This document shows, piece after piece, positions 26,388-34,112 of a stretch of DNA of 40,664 bases (within the stretch, counting starts at the first letter, position 1; every line of letters begins with the position of its first letter). The translations under genes were made by a program, and so were the position numbers. The notes under the pieces are model-generated. The model made no database searches. It worked only from the letters and a program-made list of their open reading frames with translations, and had not been told where the DNA came from. Source of the DNA: Planctomycetota bacterium (GTDB lineage: Bacteria; JAJVIF01; JAPKYR01). The stretch spans positions 1 to 40,664 of the forward strand of contig JAUWTM010000016.1 in assembly GCA_030614715.1 (NCBI GenBank), read 5' to 3'.

Positions 26388-26418
26388 GGCATTTTTCACA
26401 GGTGGAAAATGCCGTTTT
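26388..26418 (+). terminator. Terminator-like hairpin before the LpxL-type gene
   Basis: Twelve paired positions (26388-26399 with 26402-26413, one G-U) with a very tight loop, followed by GTTTTT. It overlaps the GTG at 26402 that opens the longer frame. It may end the parAB transcript or attenuate the gene that follows. Confidence 0.6.
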
Positions 26419-26443
26419 TCATTTTTTACAATTTTCAGAGCAA

Positions 26444-27415
26444 ATGATGGCAGAGCCCGAAAAACGCTTAACAGGCCCGGAAAGTGCACCGTGGACCATA
26501 CGCGTGAGATGGAGAATCGAGCGTGTACTCGGCTATTTCATTTTCTGGCTGGCAAGACGATTGTCGCGCAAGTCGGCGCTTCGACTCGCGGATCACCTCG
26601 GTGCGATAATGTATAAACTGTTCAGGAAGTATCGCATGGTGTGCATGGACGGGCTGACAATCGCGTTCGGTGATAAGTACACGGAAGAAGAGAAAATAGA
26701 GATTACGAAAAAAAGTCAGAAGAACCTCACGAGAACCGTGATGGATTTCCTTCGTTACGGGCTCTACACGAATGAGGAATTGCTTGCGCTTGCACCGGTT
26801 GTCGAGGGCAGGGAACACCTGGAGAAAGCAATCGAAAGAAGCAAGGGGGGAGTCATCGGGATAGCCGGACACCTTGGATCGTGGGAGTACGGAGGGGCGT
26901 GGGTATGCGCGTCGGGCTGGAAACTCGTCGCGGTTGGGAAGGCTCAGCGCGACCCGGGTATTACAAAACTGATTCTTGAACAGAGAGCCGCGGTCGGGAT
27001 TCAACACATACTCAAGACGAAGCAGGGTAACATCGATCTCATCCGGGCGATCAGATCGAAAGGCACGGTGCTGGGACTGCTGTCGGATCAGAACGGCGGC
27101 AGGGACGGGATCTTCGTTGATTTCTTCGGTGTGCCAGCATCGAGCGTGCGGGGTCCCGCGTTCCTCGCGCTGAAGTATGACATTCCTGTTGTGCCGGTAT
27201 GGGCGATCTGGGACGGAGATAATTACAGGATGGAGATCTATCCTGAAGTCGAGCTGGTCAGGACGGGTGACATGGAGGCGGACGTTATTGAAAACACGCA
27301 GCGGATCCAGAAGGTGATCGAGGGAATGGTCGAGAAGTATCCTGAGCAGTGGCTCTGGGTACATCGGAGATGGAACACGCGTCCTGAAGGCGAACCACCT
27401 CTGCATTTGCATTAG
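26444..27415 (+). CDS. Lysophospholipid/lipid A acyltransferase, LpxL/HtrB family
   Basis: A 323-residue protein of LpxL/LpxM type. A membrane-associating N-terminus (about residues 28-50) is followed by the conserved AGHLGSWEYGGAW, where H and E form the HX4E catalytic dyad. LSDQNGGRDGIFVDFFGVPASSVRGPAFLAL and a terminal QWLWVHRRWNTRP, both hallmarks of the family, follow. It adds acyl chains to lipid A precursors at the inner membrane. The start at 26444 (ATGATG) is chosen because the longer frame begins within a terminator hairpin. The SD is weak. The last 20 codons and about 55 nt beyond are tandemly duplicated. kdsB, waaA and lpxK, later steps of the same pathway, lie 3-7 kb downstream. 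Confidence 0.88.
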   Translation: MMAEPEKRLTGPESAPWTIRVRWRIERVLGYFIFWLARRLSRKSALRLADHLGAIMYKLFRKYRMVCMDGLTIAFGDKYTEEEKIEITKKSQKNLTRTVMDFLRYGLYTNEELLALAPVVEGREHLEKAIERSKGGVIGIAGHLGSWEYGGAWVCASGWKLVAVGKAQRDPGITKLILEQRAAVGIQHILKTKQGNIDLIRAIRSKGTVLGLLSDQNGGRDGIFVDFFGVPASSVRGPAFLALKYDIPVVPVWAIWDGDNYRMEIYPEVELVRTGDMEADVIENTQRIQKVIEGMVEKYPEQWLWVHRRWNTRPEGEPPLHLH

Positions 27416-27590
27416 ATCAGGCGCCGATGGGACATCGCCGCTCCCGCGGACCGGAGGTCCCCGCTCCCAGCTTGGGTACATCGGAGATGGAATACACGTC
27501 CTGAGGGGGAACCGCCGCTGCATTTGCATTTAGATCAGGCGCCGATGGGACATCGCCGCTCTCGCGGACCTGAGGTCCCCGCTCCCAGTC
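27356..27590. repeat. Tandem duplication of an lpxL-like gene end, period 117 bp
   Basis: Copy 1 (27356-27472) covers the last 20 codons of the acyltransferase (WVHRRWNTRPEGEPPLHLH) plus downstream sequence. Copy 2 (27473-about 27590) repeats it with roughly 10 percent changes and one inserted T. Each copy ends in a GC-rich segment with inverted GGACC/GGTCC arms. Confidence 0.85.
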
Positions 27591-27647
27591 TGGAAAAATT
27601 TATACCGGAGATCATATATACTGTCGCTCGATAAAGGGAGGACCGAT

Positions 27648-28484
27648 ATGCATCGATCAACGCTGGCAGTTACATTAATCCTTTTCGTCCTTATCCTTTC
27701 ATGTTCGCAGACGTCATCAGCGACGTCCGACGAAACCAAGCAGGATCCGCAGGCTGCCGGGCCTTCGAATGTCGGGGAAACGGAGACCGATGTCGCAGAA
27801 ACGGTGACCGACATCGCAGCATGGACAGCTCCCGAGGGCCGTGCACCGCGGTTCCTGTTCGTGCATCACTCGACCGGCTTCGGTTTCATGTTCAATGGCG
27901 GGATGGCGGAAATGCTGGAAGATTCCGGAGTTGAGGTGCATTCGCGGACGTACGGAGACGGCTGGGTAGGCGACAACACCAACCCTGACCACTTCCCGAT
28001 CACGTTCACGGAGCATTTCGACGACCTGATCACGTGGGACCTTCCCGATGGTCAGCAGTACGACATCATCGCGTTCAAATCCTGCTATCCTGCGTCGAAT
28101 ATCTGCTCCGATGAGGAGCTCGAGCAGTACAAGGGATACTACGAGACGGTAAAATCGGTGACATCGGAGCATCCTGAGATTCTGTTCGTCCCGTGGAGCA
28201 CACCACCGCTCGTTCCGAATGCAACCGAACTTAACTGTGCAGAGCGTGCCGAACAGTTCGCGGACTGGCTGATGGGCGAATACACGGAGGACGAACCAAA
28301 TCTCGTTGCGTACGATGTGTTTCACATGCTTGCTGGTGACGATGAGTCGAGCGGTGATTACCTGCGCTTACGGTACGAATACCAGAACTCGGCCGACGAT
28401 TCCCATCCGAATCACGATGCGAATGTAGCGGTCGCAGAGGATTTCACCAACTGGCTTACAAGACTCATGTGGTGGGATATTTAA
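27648..28484 (+). CDS. Lipoprotein with SGNH/GDSL-like hydrolase pattern
   Basis: A 278-residue protein. The signal peptide ends in lipobox ILSC (C19) and is followed by a Thr/Glu/Asp-rich tether to about residue 55. The core starts RFLFVHHSTGFGFMFNGG, a variant of the first SGNH block, with the serine in HHSTG. It continues with FKSCYPASN (about residues 145-153) and DSHPNHDANVAVAEDF near the end, matching the catalytic D-x-x-H block. An esterase role in the envelope is plausible but the substrate is unknown. SD GGGAGG lies 6 nt before the ATG, and a TATACT box is 25 nt upstream. Confidence 0.7.
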   Translation: MHRSTLAVTLILFVLILSCSQTSSATSDETKQDPQAAGPSNVGETETDVAETVTDIAAWTAPEGRAPRFLFVHHSTGFGFMFNGGMAEMLEDSGVEVHSRTYGDGWVGDNTNPDHFPITFTEHFDDLITWDLPDGQQYDIIAFKSCYPASNICSDEELEQYKGYYETVKSVTSEHPEILFVPWSTPPLVPNATELNCAERAEQFADWLMGEYTEDEPNLVAYDVFHMLAGDDESSGDYLRLRYEYQNSADDSHPNHDANVAVAEDFTNWLTRLMWWDI

Positions 28485-28518
28485 ACACCCGGGACTCAGA
28501 TCACCGGGCTACGTGCAG

Positions 28519-28592
28519 TGAAGGGGACTGGCGAAACGACATCTTTGAAATTACTCTTCAGTCAACCGAGCCAAAATCAGGTGCCTGTCCCC
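28519..28592. repeat. Dispersed GGGGACTG-arm element, copy C
   Basis: Left arm AAGGGGACTGGCG (28521-28533) and right arm GGTGCCTGTCCCC (28580-28592) with about 46 nt between. It matches the arms of the copies at 8861 and 31245. Its right arm supplies the last residues and the stop codon of the yqeG-like gene on the other strand. Confidence 0.6.
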
Positions 28593-29203
28593 GGTGTCAA
28601 AAATTTCCACTTGATCTCCTTTCCCCGATTCCACGGCAGGCGGTGCCACAGGAACGTCATTTCGATTACTCGCAGTATCTTGGTCCCCCACCAGTCCTTA
28701 GTCGTCATCGGCTCGACAAGAAGGGTCATTACGCCGCCAAAATTACCTCCAAGAATGTCGGTGCAGCCCTGATCACCGATCAATAAAGCCTCCTCCTTCG
28801 AGCAACCAAGCAGCTTGAGAGCCTTCCCGATCTGTGCCCATCCGGGTTTGTATGCTTTCGGAACGCCGTCGAGTCCCGAAATCTTCTCCATTATGCCGAT
28901 CTTTTTCTGGGTGGCGTTTGAATAAAGGATGCACTTTACCCCGACCGCTTCGGCTCTCTCGATCCAGCTTCTGTTTTCCCCCGGGATGGGATCGTGCTGC
29001 GAGTAGGGAACGAGCGTGTTATCGATATCCAGAAGTACGCCCTTTATGCCAAGGGTTGCGAATTCCTCTATGGGAACATCAGCAAGCGATGGATAATGAT
29101 AATCAGGCTTGAATGGACTAGCCACAGGGTCAAATTTCTCCGTTGCGATCAGGTCGGTTTCTGCTTGCCCAGGTCGCTGCGCGCTTTCATTTTCTGGAGC
29201 CAT
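28577..29203 (-). CDS. yqeG: HAD-superfamily phosphatase of the YqeG type
   Basis: A 208-residue HAD IIIA protein. The nucleophile motif LLDIDNTLVPY lies at about residues 57-67, followed by motif II LYSNAT, a YKPGW lysine motif and GDQGCTDILGGN. It is longer than usual at the N-terminus (about 40 extra residues), and the extra part is uncertain. The first ATG at 29203 overlaps the end of ruvX by 55 nt, so a later start is possible. The C-terminal TPGTGT is encoded by a dispersed repeat. It is downstream of ruvX on the same transcript. The substrate is not known, although the family is often near translation or shikimate genes. Confidence 0.85.
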   Translation of the reverse strand: MAPENESAQRPGQAETDLIATEKFDPVASPFKPDYHYPSLADVPIEEFATLGIKGVLLDIDNTLVPYSQHDPIPGENRSWIERAEAVGVKCILYSNATQKKIGIMEKISGLDGVPKAYKPGWAQIGKALKLLGCSKEEALLIGDQGCTDILGGNFGGVMTLLVEPMTTKDWWGTKILRVIEMTFLWHRLPWNRGKEIKWKFLTPGTGT

Positions 29204-29595
29204 GTCTGGAGTATACCCGCGGCCGCGAGAGCGTCGATAAGCTTCTTCCTCTCCTCGGTACGCATTCCCTGCAGGAGGCCTGCGTTGGCACGGGTACTCA
29301 TGCGCTCGTCCTGGAAGTGGACAGGAAGGTCGGTTCTATGCGCAAGGTCCTCAGCAAATTCGCGGACCTTTTTAGCCATCGGGCCCTCGGTGCCCTCTCT
29401 TGTGAGCGGAAGGCCGACAATGATCACGTCCGCTTCACCCTTGATGATAATGGACAGGTGCTCCATATCGTCTTCGTATTCATCCTCGAACGTGAAAACC
29501 CTGAACGGAGCGATAAACAAGGTGTCGCTGTCAGCCTTGGCCAGCCCGACTCGCTTCTCACCGTAATCGACACCTATGTAGCGTATAGGACGCAT
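29149..29595 (-). CDS. ruvX: Holliday junction resolvase-like RuvX/YqgF
   Basis: A 148-residue protein of the usual RuvX length. The RNase H-like core has GVDYGEKRVGLA with the first catalytic Asp, VIIVGLPLTREGTEGPMA, HFQDERMST and a late DALAAAGILQ Asp. It takes part in pre-16S rRNA 5' processing and possibly in junction resolution. The start codon is preceded by a GGTGGTGGT stretch that could also pair with an upstream ACCACC. The yqeG-like gene overlaps its 3' end. Confidence 0.92.
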   Translation of the reverse strand: MRPIRYIGVDYGEKRVGLAKADSDTLFIAPFRVFTFEDEYEDDMEHLSIIIKGEADVIIVGLPLTREGTEGPMAKKVREFAEDLAHRTDLPVHFQDERMSTRANAGLLQGMRTEERKKLIDALAAAGILQTWLQKMKARSDLGKQKPT

Positions 29596-29723
29596 ATACC
29601 ACCACCCCCCGGTGGTTGAGTTTCAAATAGATTATAACATGCCCGTAACCCCGCATGCATCCTGCAATTGGGGATTTTTACTGGTACCGTGTGGACAGCC
29701 TGTTGCGAGATCTCTGGCAGCGA

Positions 29724-30269
29724 TCAGTCCTCGATAGCGGACCAGATGAAATCCTCGTCCTCGTCAGCTATTGCGAAGTTCGCAATGTCCGTATCACCAT
29801 CGTATCCGGCGAGCAGACGCAACGCGCCATATTCGTCCGCAAATGCAAGGATGTATCCATCCTCACCCGGGTCGCCGAAAATTGCACGGGCTTCCTGTCC
29901 CCTGTCGAGGAAGCTCATGAAGCAGCTCTCGTTTTCATCGTCGAAAAACAGCAACGCTCGTACATTTTCGCGCCTGTCGAAGATACCGAGTCCGACGGTC
30001 TCGTCCTCGTAGCCGAAGTAGCCGCGCACTTCACCGTCATCGTCAACGATCTCGATCTGGCGAACACTTATTACGTCCTGGACCCTGTCCGCGCTGTATG
30101 CGAATCCGGTCGCGATTAATGCGAACAGCATTACGCCGAGAATTACAGCGGTTACGGTCCATTTCCTGCCGAATTTTTCAAGTTTCGTGTTTTTCTTTTC
30201 CAGCTCCGCCACTCTTTCAGCCAGTGTATTGAGAGTGCTGGTAATTTCATTTCGTTCAGAATTGGTCAT
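29724..30269 (-). CDS. Coiled-coil membrane-anchored protein (paralog of 34975-35538)
   Basis: A 181-residue protein with an N-terminal coiled coil (LNTLAERVAELEKKNTKLEKFG, about residues 12-35), one membrane segment (about 39-58) and an acidic outer part opening with VISVRQIEIVDDDGEVRGYFGYED. Short repeats of about 20 residues follow, as in LLFFDDENESCFMSFLDR and ARAIFGDPGEDGYILAFAD. A second protein of the same design lies at 34975, with VKHVEIVNEDGD at the same place. The outer part may be a beta-solenoid or beta-propeller-like repeat. GAGGAG lies 8 nt before the ATG. I do not recognise a named family. Confidence 0.7.
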   Translation of the reverse strand: MTNSERNEITSTLNTLAERVAELEKKNTKLEKFGRKWTVTAVILGVMLFALIATGFAYSADRVQDVISVRQIEIVDDDGEVRGYFGYEDETVGLGIFDRRENVRALLFFDDENESCFMSFLDRGQEARAIFGDPGEDGYILAFADEYGALRLLAGYDGDTDIANFAIADEDEDFIWSAIED

Positions 30270-30392
30270 TGATAGGTCTCCTCGCTCATGATGTGAGTTT
30301 TGATTGTTGGACTATAAGTGATTTAAAGTCAGGGGGCAATTTAAATTTATTACTTCTGTCGAGGGTATGAGATAAAAGCACACACAAAACAA

Positions 30393-30420
30393 GCACACAC
30401 ACAAACAAGTTTGTGTGTGC
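30393..30420. repeat. CA/TG-rich hairpin
   Basis: A 12-14-bp inverted repeat (CACACAAAC/GTTTGTGTG core) with an AA loop, about 60 nt upstream of kdsB. It is too rich in simple repeats to call a terminator. Confidence 0.4.
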
Positions 30421-30468
30421 CATTTGTGCTTATTGACATACCTACTGTCGCAGGTCACAACCTTCGGC

Positions 30469-30474
30469 TATAAT
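30469..30474 (+). promoter_or_regulatory. -10 box immediately before kdsB
   Basis: A perfect TATAAT ends 7 nt before the GTG start of kdsB. A TTGACA lies 30 nt upstream of it, too far to be its -35. With no SD, transcription may start at or beside the start codon. Confidence 0.4.
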
Positions 30475-30481
30475 ACAGCGC

Positions 30482-31243
30482 GTGAGTAAACTCGCTATCA
30501 TAATTCCGGCACGTAAGGGATCCTCGCGTTTTCCTGCGAAGGTACTTCACCCGATCCTCGGGAAGCCGCTTGTCGTGTGGGTGGCAGAGGGTGCGTCGCA
30601 GTGCAGTTATGCTGACAGGGTCATTGTCGCGACCGACGACGAGGGTGTCGCGCAGACCGTACGCGATGCAGGCTACGAGGCCATGCTTACCCGCGACGAT
30701 CATCCATCGGGCACAGATAGAATCTGGGAGGTCGCGGAATCACTGGACCATGACTGGATTCTGAATCTCCAGGGTGACGAACCGCTTATCAACGGTGAAG
30801 TCCTCGATTCCATGGCTGAAATCGTGATGTCTGATGGCGGTTCTGATAACGAGATAGTCACGCTTGTTCGCGAACTGGAAGCGTCGGAGGTTTCCGATGC
30901 GAATCGTGTGAAGGTGGTGCTGGATCAGTCGGGTAATGCGCTTTATTTTTCACGGGCACCGATCCCGCATGTGAAAAGGCGTCCGGTGGAGGTTCGAGAT
31001 AAGTTCCCGTCGCCTAAATACTGGTTGCACGTGGGTCTTTACCTTTACAGGCGCGACATACTGGAGCGTTTCATCAGTCTACCGCAGACAACACTTGAGC
31101 TGAACGAGGGACTGGAGCAGCTTCGCGCGCTCGAAAACGGAATAAGTATCAAGTGCGTTGAGACGAAGCACGAGTTCCTCGGGGTAGACACATCGGCAGA
31201 TCTTCCGAGGGTCGAGGCTGCGTTGAGAGCCAAGGGGAAATAG
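30482..31243 (+). CDS. kdsB: 3-deoxy-manno-octulosonate cytidylyltransferase
   Basis: A 253-residue protein with the complete family signature: IIIPARKGSSRFPAKVL at the N-terminus, VIVATDDEGVAQ, DHPSGTDRIWEV, LQGDEPLI and a long C-terminal part with HVGLYLYRRDIL. It activates Kdo with CTP in the cytoplasm for LPS core synthesis. It starts with GTG and has no SD; a TATAAT box is 7 nt upstream. waaA, the Kdo transferase, follows after a 100-nt gap filled by a dispersed repeat. Confidence 0.95.
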   Translation: MSKLAIIIPARKGSSRFPAKVLHPILGKPLVVWVAEGASQCSYADRVIVATDDEGVAQTVRDAGYEAMLTRDDHPSGTDRIWEVAESLDHDWILNLQGDEPLINGEVLDSMAEIVMSDGGSDNEIVTLVRELEASEVSDANRVKVVLDQSGNALYFSRAPIPHVKRRPVEVRDKFPSPKYWLHVGLYLYRRDILERFISLPQTTLELNEGLEQLRALENGISIKCVETKHEFLGVDTSADLPRVEAALRAKGK

Positions 31244-31244
31244 G

Positions 31245-31333
31245 AAAAAAGGGGACAGGCAACCTTTTTGCTTTGGGGAGAATGGACGGTTAACAAGTCT
31301 GGACCACGCAAAAAGATGACAGTCCCCTTTTTT
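31245..31333. repeat. Dispersed GGGGACTG-arm element, copy B
   Basis: An 89-bp element starting one base after the kdsB stop codon and ending 10 nt before waaA. The left arm has AAAAAAGGGGACAGGCAACC and the right arm has GATGACAGTCCCCTTTTTT, both carrying CTTTTTGC or its complement inside. It is related to copy A at 8861 in reverse orientation. It occupies the place where a waaA SD would normally lie. Confidence 0.7.
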
Positions 31334-31343
31334 CGAATATGAA

Positions 31344-32678
31344 ATGACAGGTTCAGTAGAAAATAACCCGGGTCCATTCGCACTTCGGTTCTATTCGGGC
31401 ACGACGGCTGCACTGACACCATTGGCGCACCTGCTTAAGCCGGGTTTATCGACATACGGTGGGTTTAAGGATACAGTTTCGGAGCGTCTAGGGAAATTTT
31501 CACCTGTTCTTGATGAACTGGAGGCAAATCGAGGCGACCGGAAGGTAGTTTTCATCCATGCAGTCAGTGTGGGTGAAGCTGCGATCGCGAATCCGCTTGT
31601 TTCGGCGATCCGGTCACGTAAACCCGACTGCCTGATCGCGATTTCTACTACAACGTTCACCGGGCGGGACTACATACTGAAAAATTTCAAGCCGGATGCG
31701 CTTTTCTTCTTCCCGATCGACCTTCCCGGGGTAATGCGGCGCCTTGTCGATAAGCTCCGACCCGATTGTTTCCTCGATATCGAGATTGAACTCTGGCCGA
31801 ACCTGTTCAGGGCGCTTGTCGAGGCAGGTGTCCCGATGGCATTGGCTAACGGGCGGATATCGGACCGGTCGGCGAACCCACCGTCGATTGTAAGGAGCGT
31901 ATACCGCTGGATGCTGGGCTCCCTGGACGCACTTTTCATGCGAAGCGCGGAGGATGTAGAGCGGGTGATAGGGCTCGGTGCGCCGGAGGACAGAACTCAC
32001 CTCGCAGGTAACCTGAAATTTGCCGCGTGCGGAGAACCTCCGGAGATTGAGGAGCGCGACCGCGTCAGGTGCATGCTGGGCGTAACCGACGAAAACAAGC
32101 TTATCGTTGCGGGCAGCACACACCCGGGCGAGGATGAGAAATTAATCGAGGCATGGCAGAAAATAAACGCTGACGAGTCAAAGCCTGACAGCCATCTGGT
32201 AATCGCGCCGCGTCACCTTGAGCAGGTCGAGCGTATCGCGAAACTATTCAAGCAGGATGGCGTCAAGGTGGAGCTGTGGACTGACATACAGGCTGAAGGC
32301 CGCATACAGGACGGGGTCAGGGCGGTAATTGTGAACACGATCGGGGAACTGATGGCGTTCTACGGGGCTGCGGATGTCGCGTTTGTCGGTGGAAGCCTGG
32401 TAACCCGCGGCGGGCACAACGTGCTGGAGCCGGTCGCGATGGGCGTCCCGACGCTGCACGGCCCGTCAATGGCAAACTTCCACGACCTCAAGCAGGTACT
32501 CGGTAAGGCTGGATTGATTTACGAGGTCGCGGATGCAGATGAACTGGCTGAAAAGTCATTGAAAATCTTTGATGAGATAAACCTGTCCGAGTACCGGATT
32601 AAAGCGAGATCCCTGATAAGTCAGCAGTTACAGGCAACAGACATGATCGCGGACTGGGTAGCTGGGAAAATCAATTGA
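31344..32678 (+). CDS. waaA: Kdo transferase
   Basis: A 444-residue GT30-type protein with VFIHAVSVGEAAIANPLV, the DIEIELWPNLF motif, AGSTHPGEDEKLI, IAPRHLEQVERI, NTIGELMAFYGAADVAFVGGSLV and RGGHNVLEPVAMGVP in order. It transfers one or more Kdo sugars from CMP-Kdo to lipid IVA on the inner membrane. It starts 100 nt after kdsB, and the gap is almost entirely a dispersed palindromic element, so no SD is visible. lpxK lies 360 nt downstream. Confidence 0.95.
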   Translation: MTGSVENNPGPFALRFYSGTTAALTPLAHLLKPGLSTYGGFKDTVSERLGKFSPVLDELEANRGDRKVVFIHAVSVGEAAIANPLVSAIRSRKPDCLIAISTTTFTGRDYILKNFKPDALFFFPIDLPGVMRRLVDKLRPDCFLDIEIELWPNLFRALVEAGVPMALANGRISDRSANPPSIVRSVYRWMLGSLDALFMRSAEDVERVIGLGAPEDRTHLAGNLKFAACGEPPEIEERDRVRCMLGVTDENKLIVAGSTHPGEDEKLIEAWQKINADESKPDSHLVIAPRHLEQVERIAKLFKQDGVKVELWTDIQAEGRIQDGVRAVIVNTIGELMAFYGAADVAFVGGSLVTRGGHNVLEPVAMGVPTLHGPSMANFHDLKQVLGKAGLIYEVADADELAEKSLKIFDEINLSEYRIKARSLISQQLQATDMIADWVAGKIN

Positions 32679-32713
32679 TTATAAACGTAGCGCGGTCGTC
32701 CCGACGGCTGTCT

Positions 32714-32763
32714 TGCGGACGTCACGTCCGCATTAGTTAAGGTTTCCACGGGTTCGTACGTGG
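32714..32763. repeat. Palindromes in the waaA-lpxK gap
   Basis: TGCGGACGT/ACGTCCGCA around a single C (32714-32732) and CCACG/CGTGG (32746-32763). The latter, CACGGGTTCGTACGTG, resembles the core of the palindrome at 8766-8784. The 360-nt gap between waaA and lpxK holds these, the hairpin element at 32817 and no gene. Confidence 0.5.
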
Positions 32764-32816
32764 GGCGGGGAGAACTACACGTATTACGATTAGCCTTCAG
32801 GGCAGTCTGCATTAGG

Positions 32817-32885
32817 TGATACACCCGTAAGCGCCAGTTGTTTTGAAGGAAGATTGGGAGGTTCACGTACGCTTACGGGCGGCAC
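32817..32885. repeat. Hairpin element, copy 2 (TGATACACCC...GGGCGGCA)
   Basis: A 9-bp perfect stem (CCCGTAAGC 32824-32832, GCTTACGGG 32871-32879) with the same flanks as the copy at 5054-5121. Relative to that copy, the middle of the stem differs on both arms so that pairing is kept. Confidence 0.65.
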
Positions 32886-33038
32886 AGTTTCTTTATTTTG
32901 TTATTTTAATTAGTAATGTAAATGCTTGATGCATAGCACCCCATTCGACTGGAAGTCGGAGAGGGTGCTTCGCATCACGTAACCTCATGCATATGTATTT
33001 TCATGTTTGTGTAATTTCATGCTAAATTAGTCCTGCAG

Positions 33039-34112
33039 ATGAGTACATTAGCTCAAAGACTTACTCAGTTAACGGGTTTTCGACCCATTCTCTCAGCCTT
33101 CGCGGAGGTCGGGCACAGGCGCGTTCTCAATAACATGAAAAAACCAGTAAGGCTGGATGTTCCCGTTATCTCTGTCGGGAATATCGCTTTCGGAGGGACG
33201 TCTAAAACGCCTATGGTTGAATACCTCGCGCGCATGTATGCTGGAAAAGGCTTGAAGCCGGGAGTAGTCACGCGAGGTTATCTCGGGAACATCGACCGTA
33301 AACGGTTTCCGCCTGAAATTGTGTCGGATGGGGAGAGGATATTTCTGGACTGGACCGATTCAGGCGATGAAGCACGTCAACTCGCAGAATCACTCCTGTC
33401 ATTCGGTGTTCCGGTTGCGGTGGGCCGTGACAGAGTCACAGCATCGAAAATGCTGATAGAGAAGTTCGAGGCAGACCTGATTATCCTCGATGACGGGTTT
33501 CAGTTCTCAGCGCTTCATCGTGATGTCGATCTTGTGCTGATCGACGCGCTCGCACCGTTCGGGCGTTTTGATCTGGAGAATGGAATTCTCAGGGAGCCTG
33601 CAGGGGCAATGTCGCGTGCGAGCGTTATCGTTCTGACCCACACTGACGCGGTCGATGAAGCCAGAATCGATGCGATCACGGATAAACTCAGGCAGCAGGT
33701 GCATCCATTACCTTCAGTACTGAGTGCCCGGACGTTGATCAGTAAGATCCGGCAACACGGTAACGGCCCGTTTGAAACATCGGAATCGCTTTCAGATTCA
33801 CGCGTGACGGCATTTGCCGGGATCGCCAATCCGCTCGGGTTCGAGAAGACGATCGAAAGTACTGGATGCAGCCTGACGAAATTATTCGAATATCCGGACC
33901 ATCATTCCTACAGGCTCCGTGACATCAACCGGATTGGCCGGTTCGCTGAAAACAGTAAGGTGGATTTTATACTGACAACAGCCAAGGACGCGGTACGTCT
34001 GAACGGGCACACGTCGGTGCTAACTGTTCCGTTACGGGTTGTGGAGATTGAGATAGAGATCTGTGAGGATCACAAAGATTTAATAAATAAAGATTGGTAT
34101 CAGTTTAAGTAG
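33039..34112 (+). CDS. lpxK: Tetraacyldisaccharide 4'-kinase
   Basis: A 357-residue LpxK. The P-loop-like VGNIAFGGTSKTPMVEYLA lies at about residues 46-64, followed by GVVTRGY, the DEARQLA segment, LDDGFQFSALHRDVDLVLID and a C-terminal ILTTAKDAVRL. It phosphorylates the lipid A disaccharide at the inner membrane and completes the set kdsB-waaA-lpxK here. The ATG has no SD. A TGC-TAAATT box ends 10 nt upstream, suggesting a leaderless message. Its 3' end overlaps the convergent metallo-hydrolase gene by 8 bp. Confidence 0.93.
   Translation: MSTLAQRLTQLTGFRPILSAFAEVGHRRVLNNMKKPVRLDVPVISVGNIAFGGTSKTPMVEYLARMYAGKGLKPGVVTRGYLGNIDRKRFPPEIVSDGERIFLDWTDSGDEARQLAESLLSFGVPVAVGRDRVTASKMLIEKFEADLIILDDGFQFSALHRDVDLVLIDALAPFGRFDLENGILREPAGAMSRASVIVLTHTDAVDEARIDAITDKLRQQVHPLPSVLSARTLISKIRQHGNGPFETSESLSDSRVTAFAGIANPLGFEKTIESTGCSLTKLFEYPDHHSYRLRDINRIGRFAENSKVDFILTTAKDAVRLNGHTSVLTVPLRVVEIEIEICEDHKDLINKDWYQFK

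Noticed and set aside
26468-27529. A 353-codon minus-strand open frame across the LpxL-type gene
   Set aside because: The plus strand encodes the whole acyltransferase with all its motifs. The antisense frame has no family pattern or SD.
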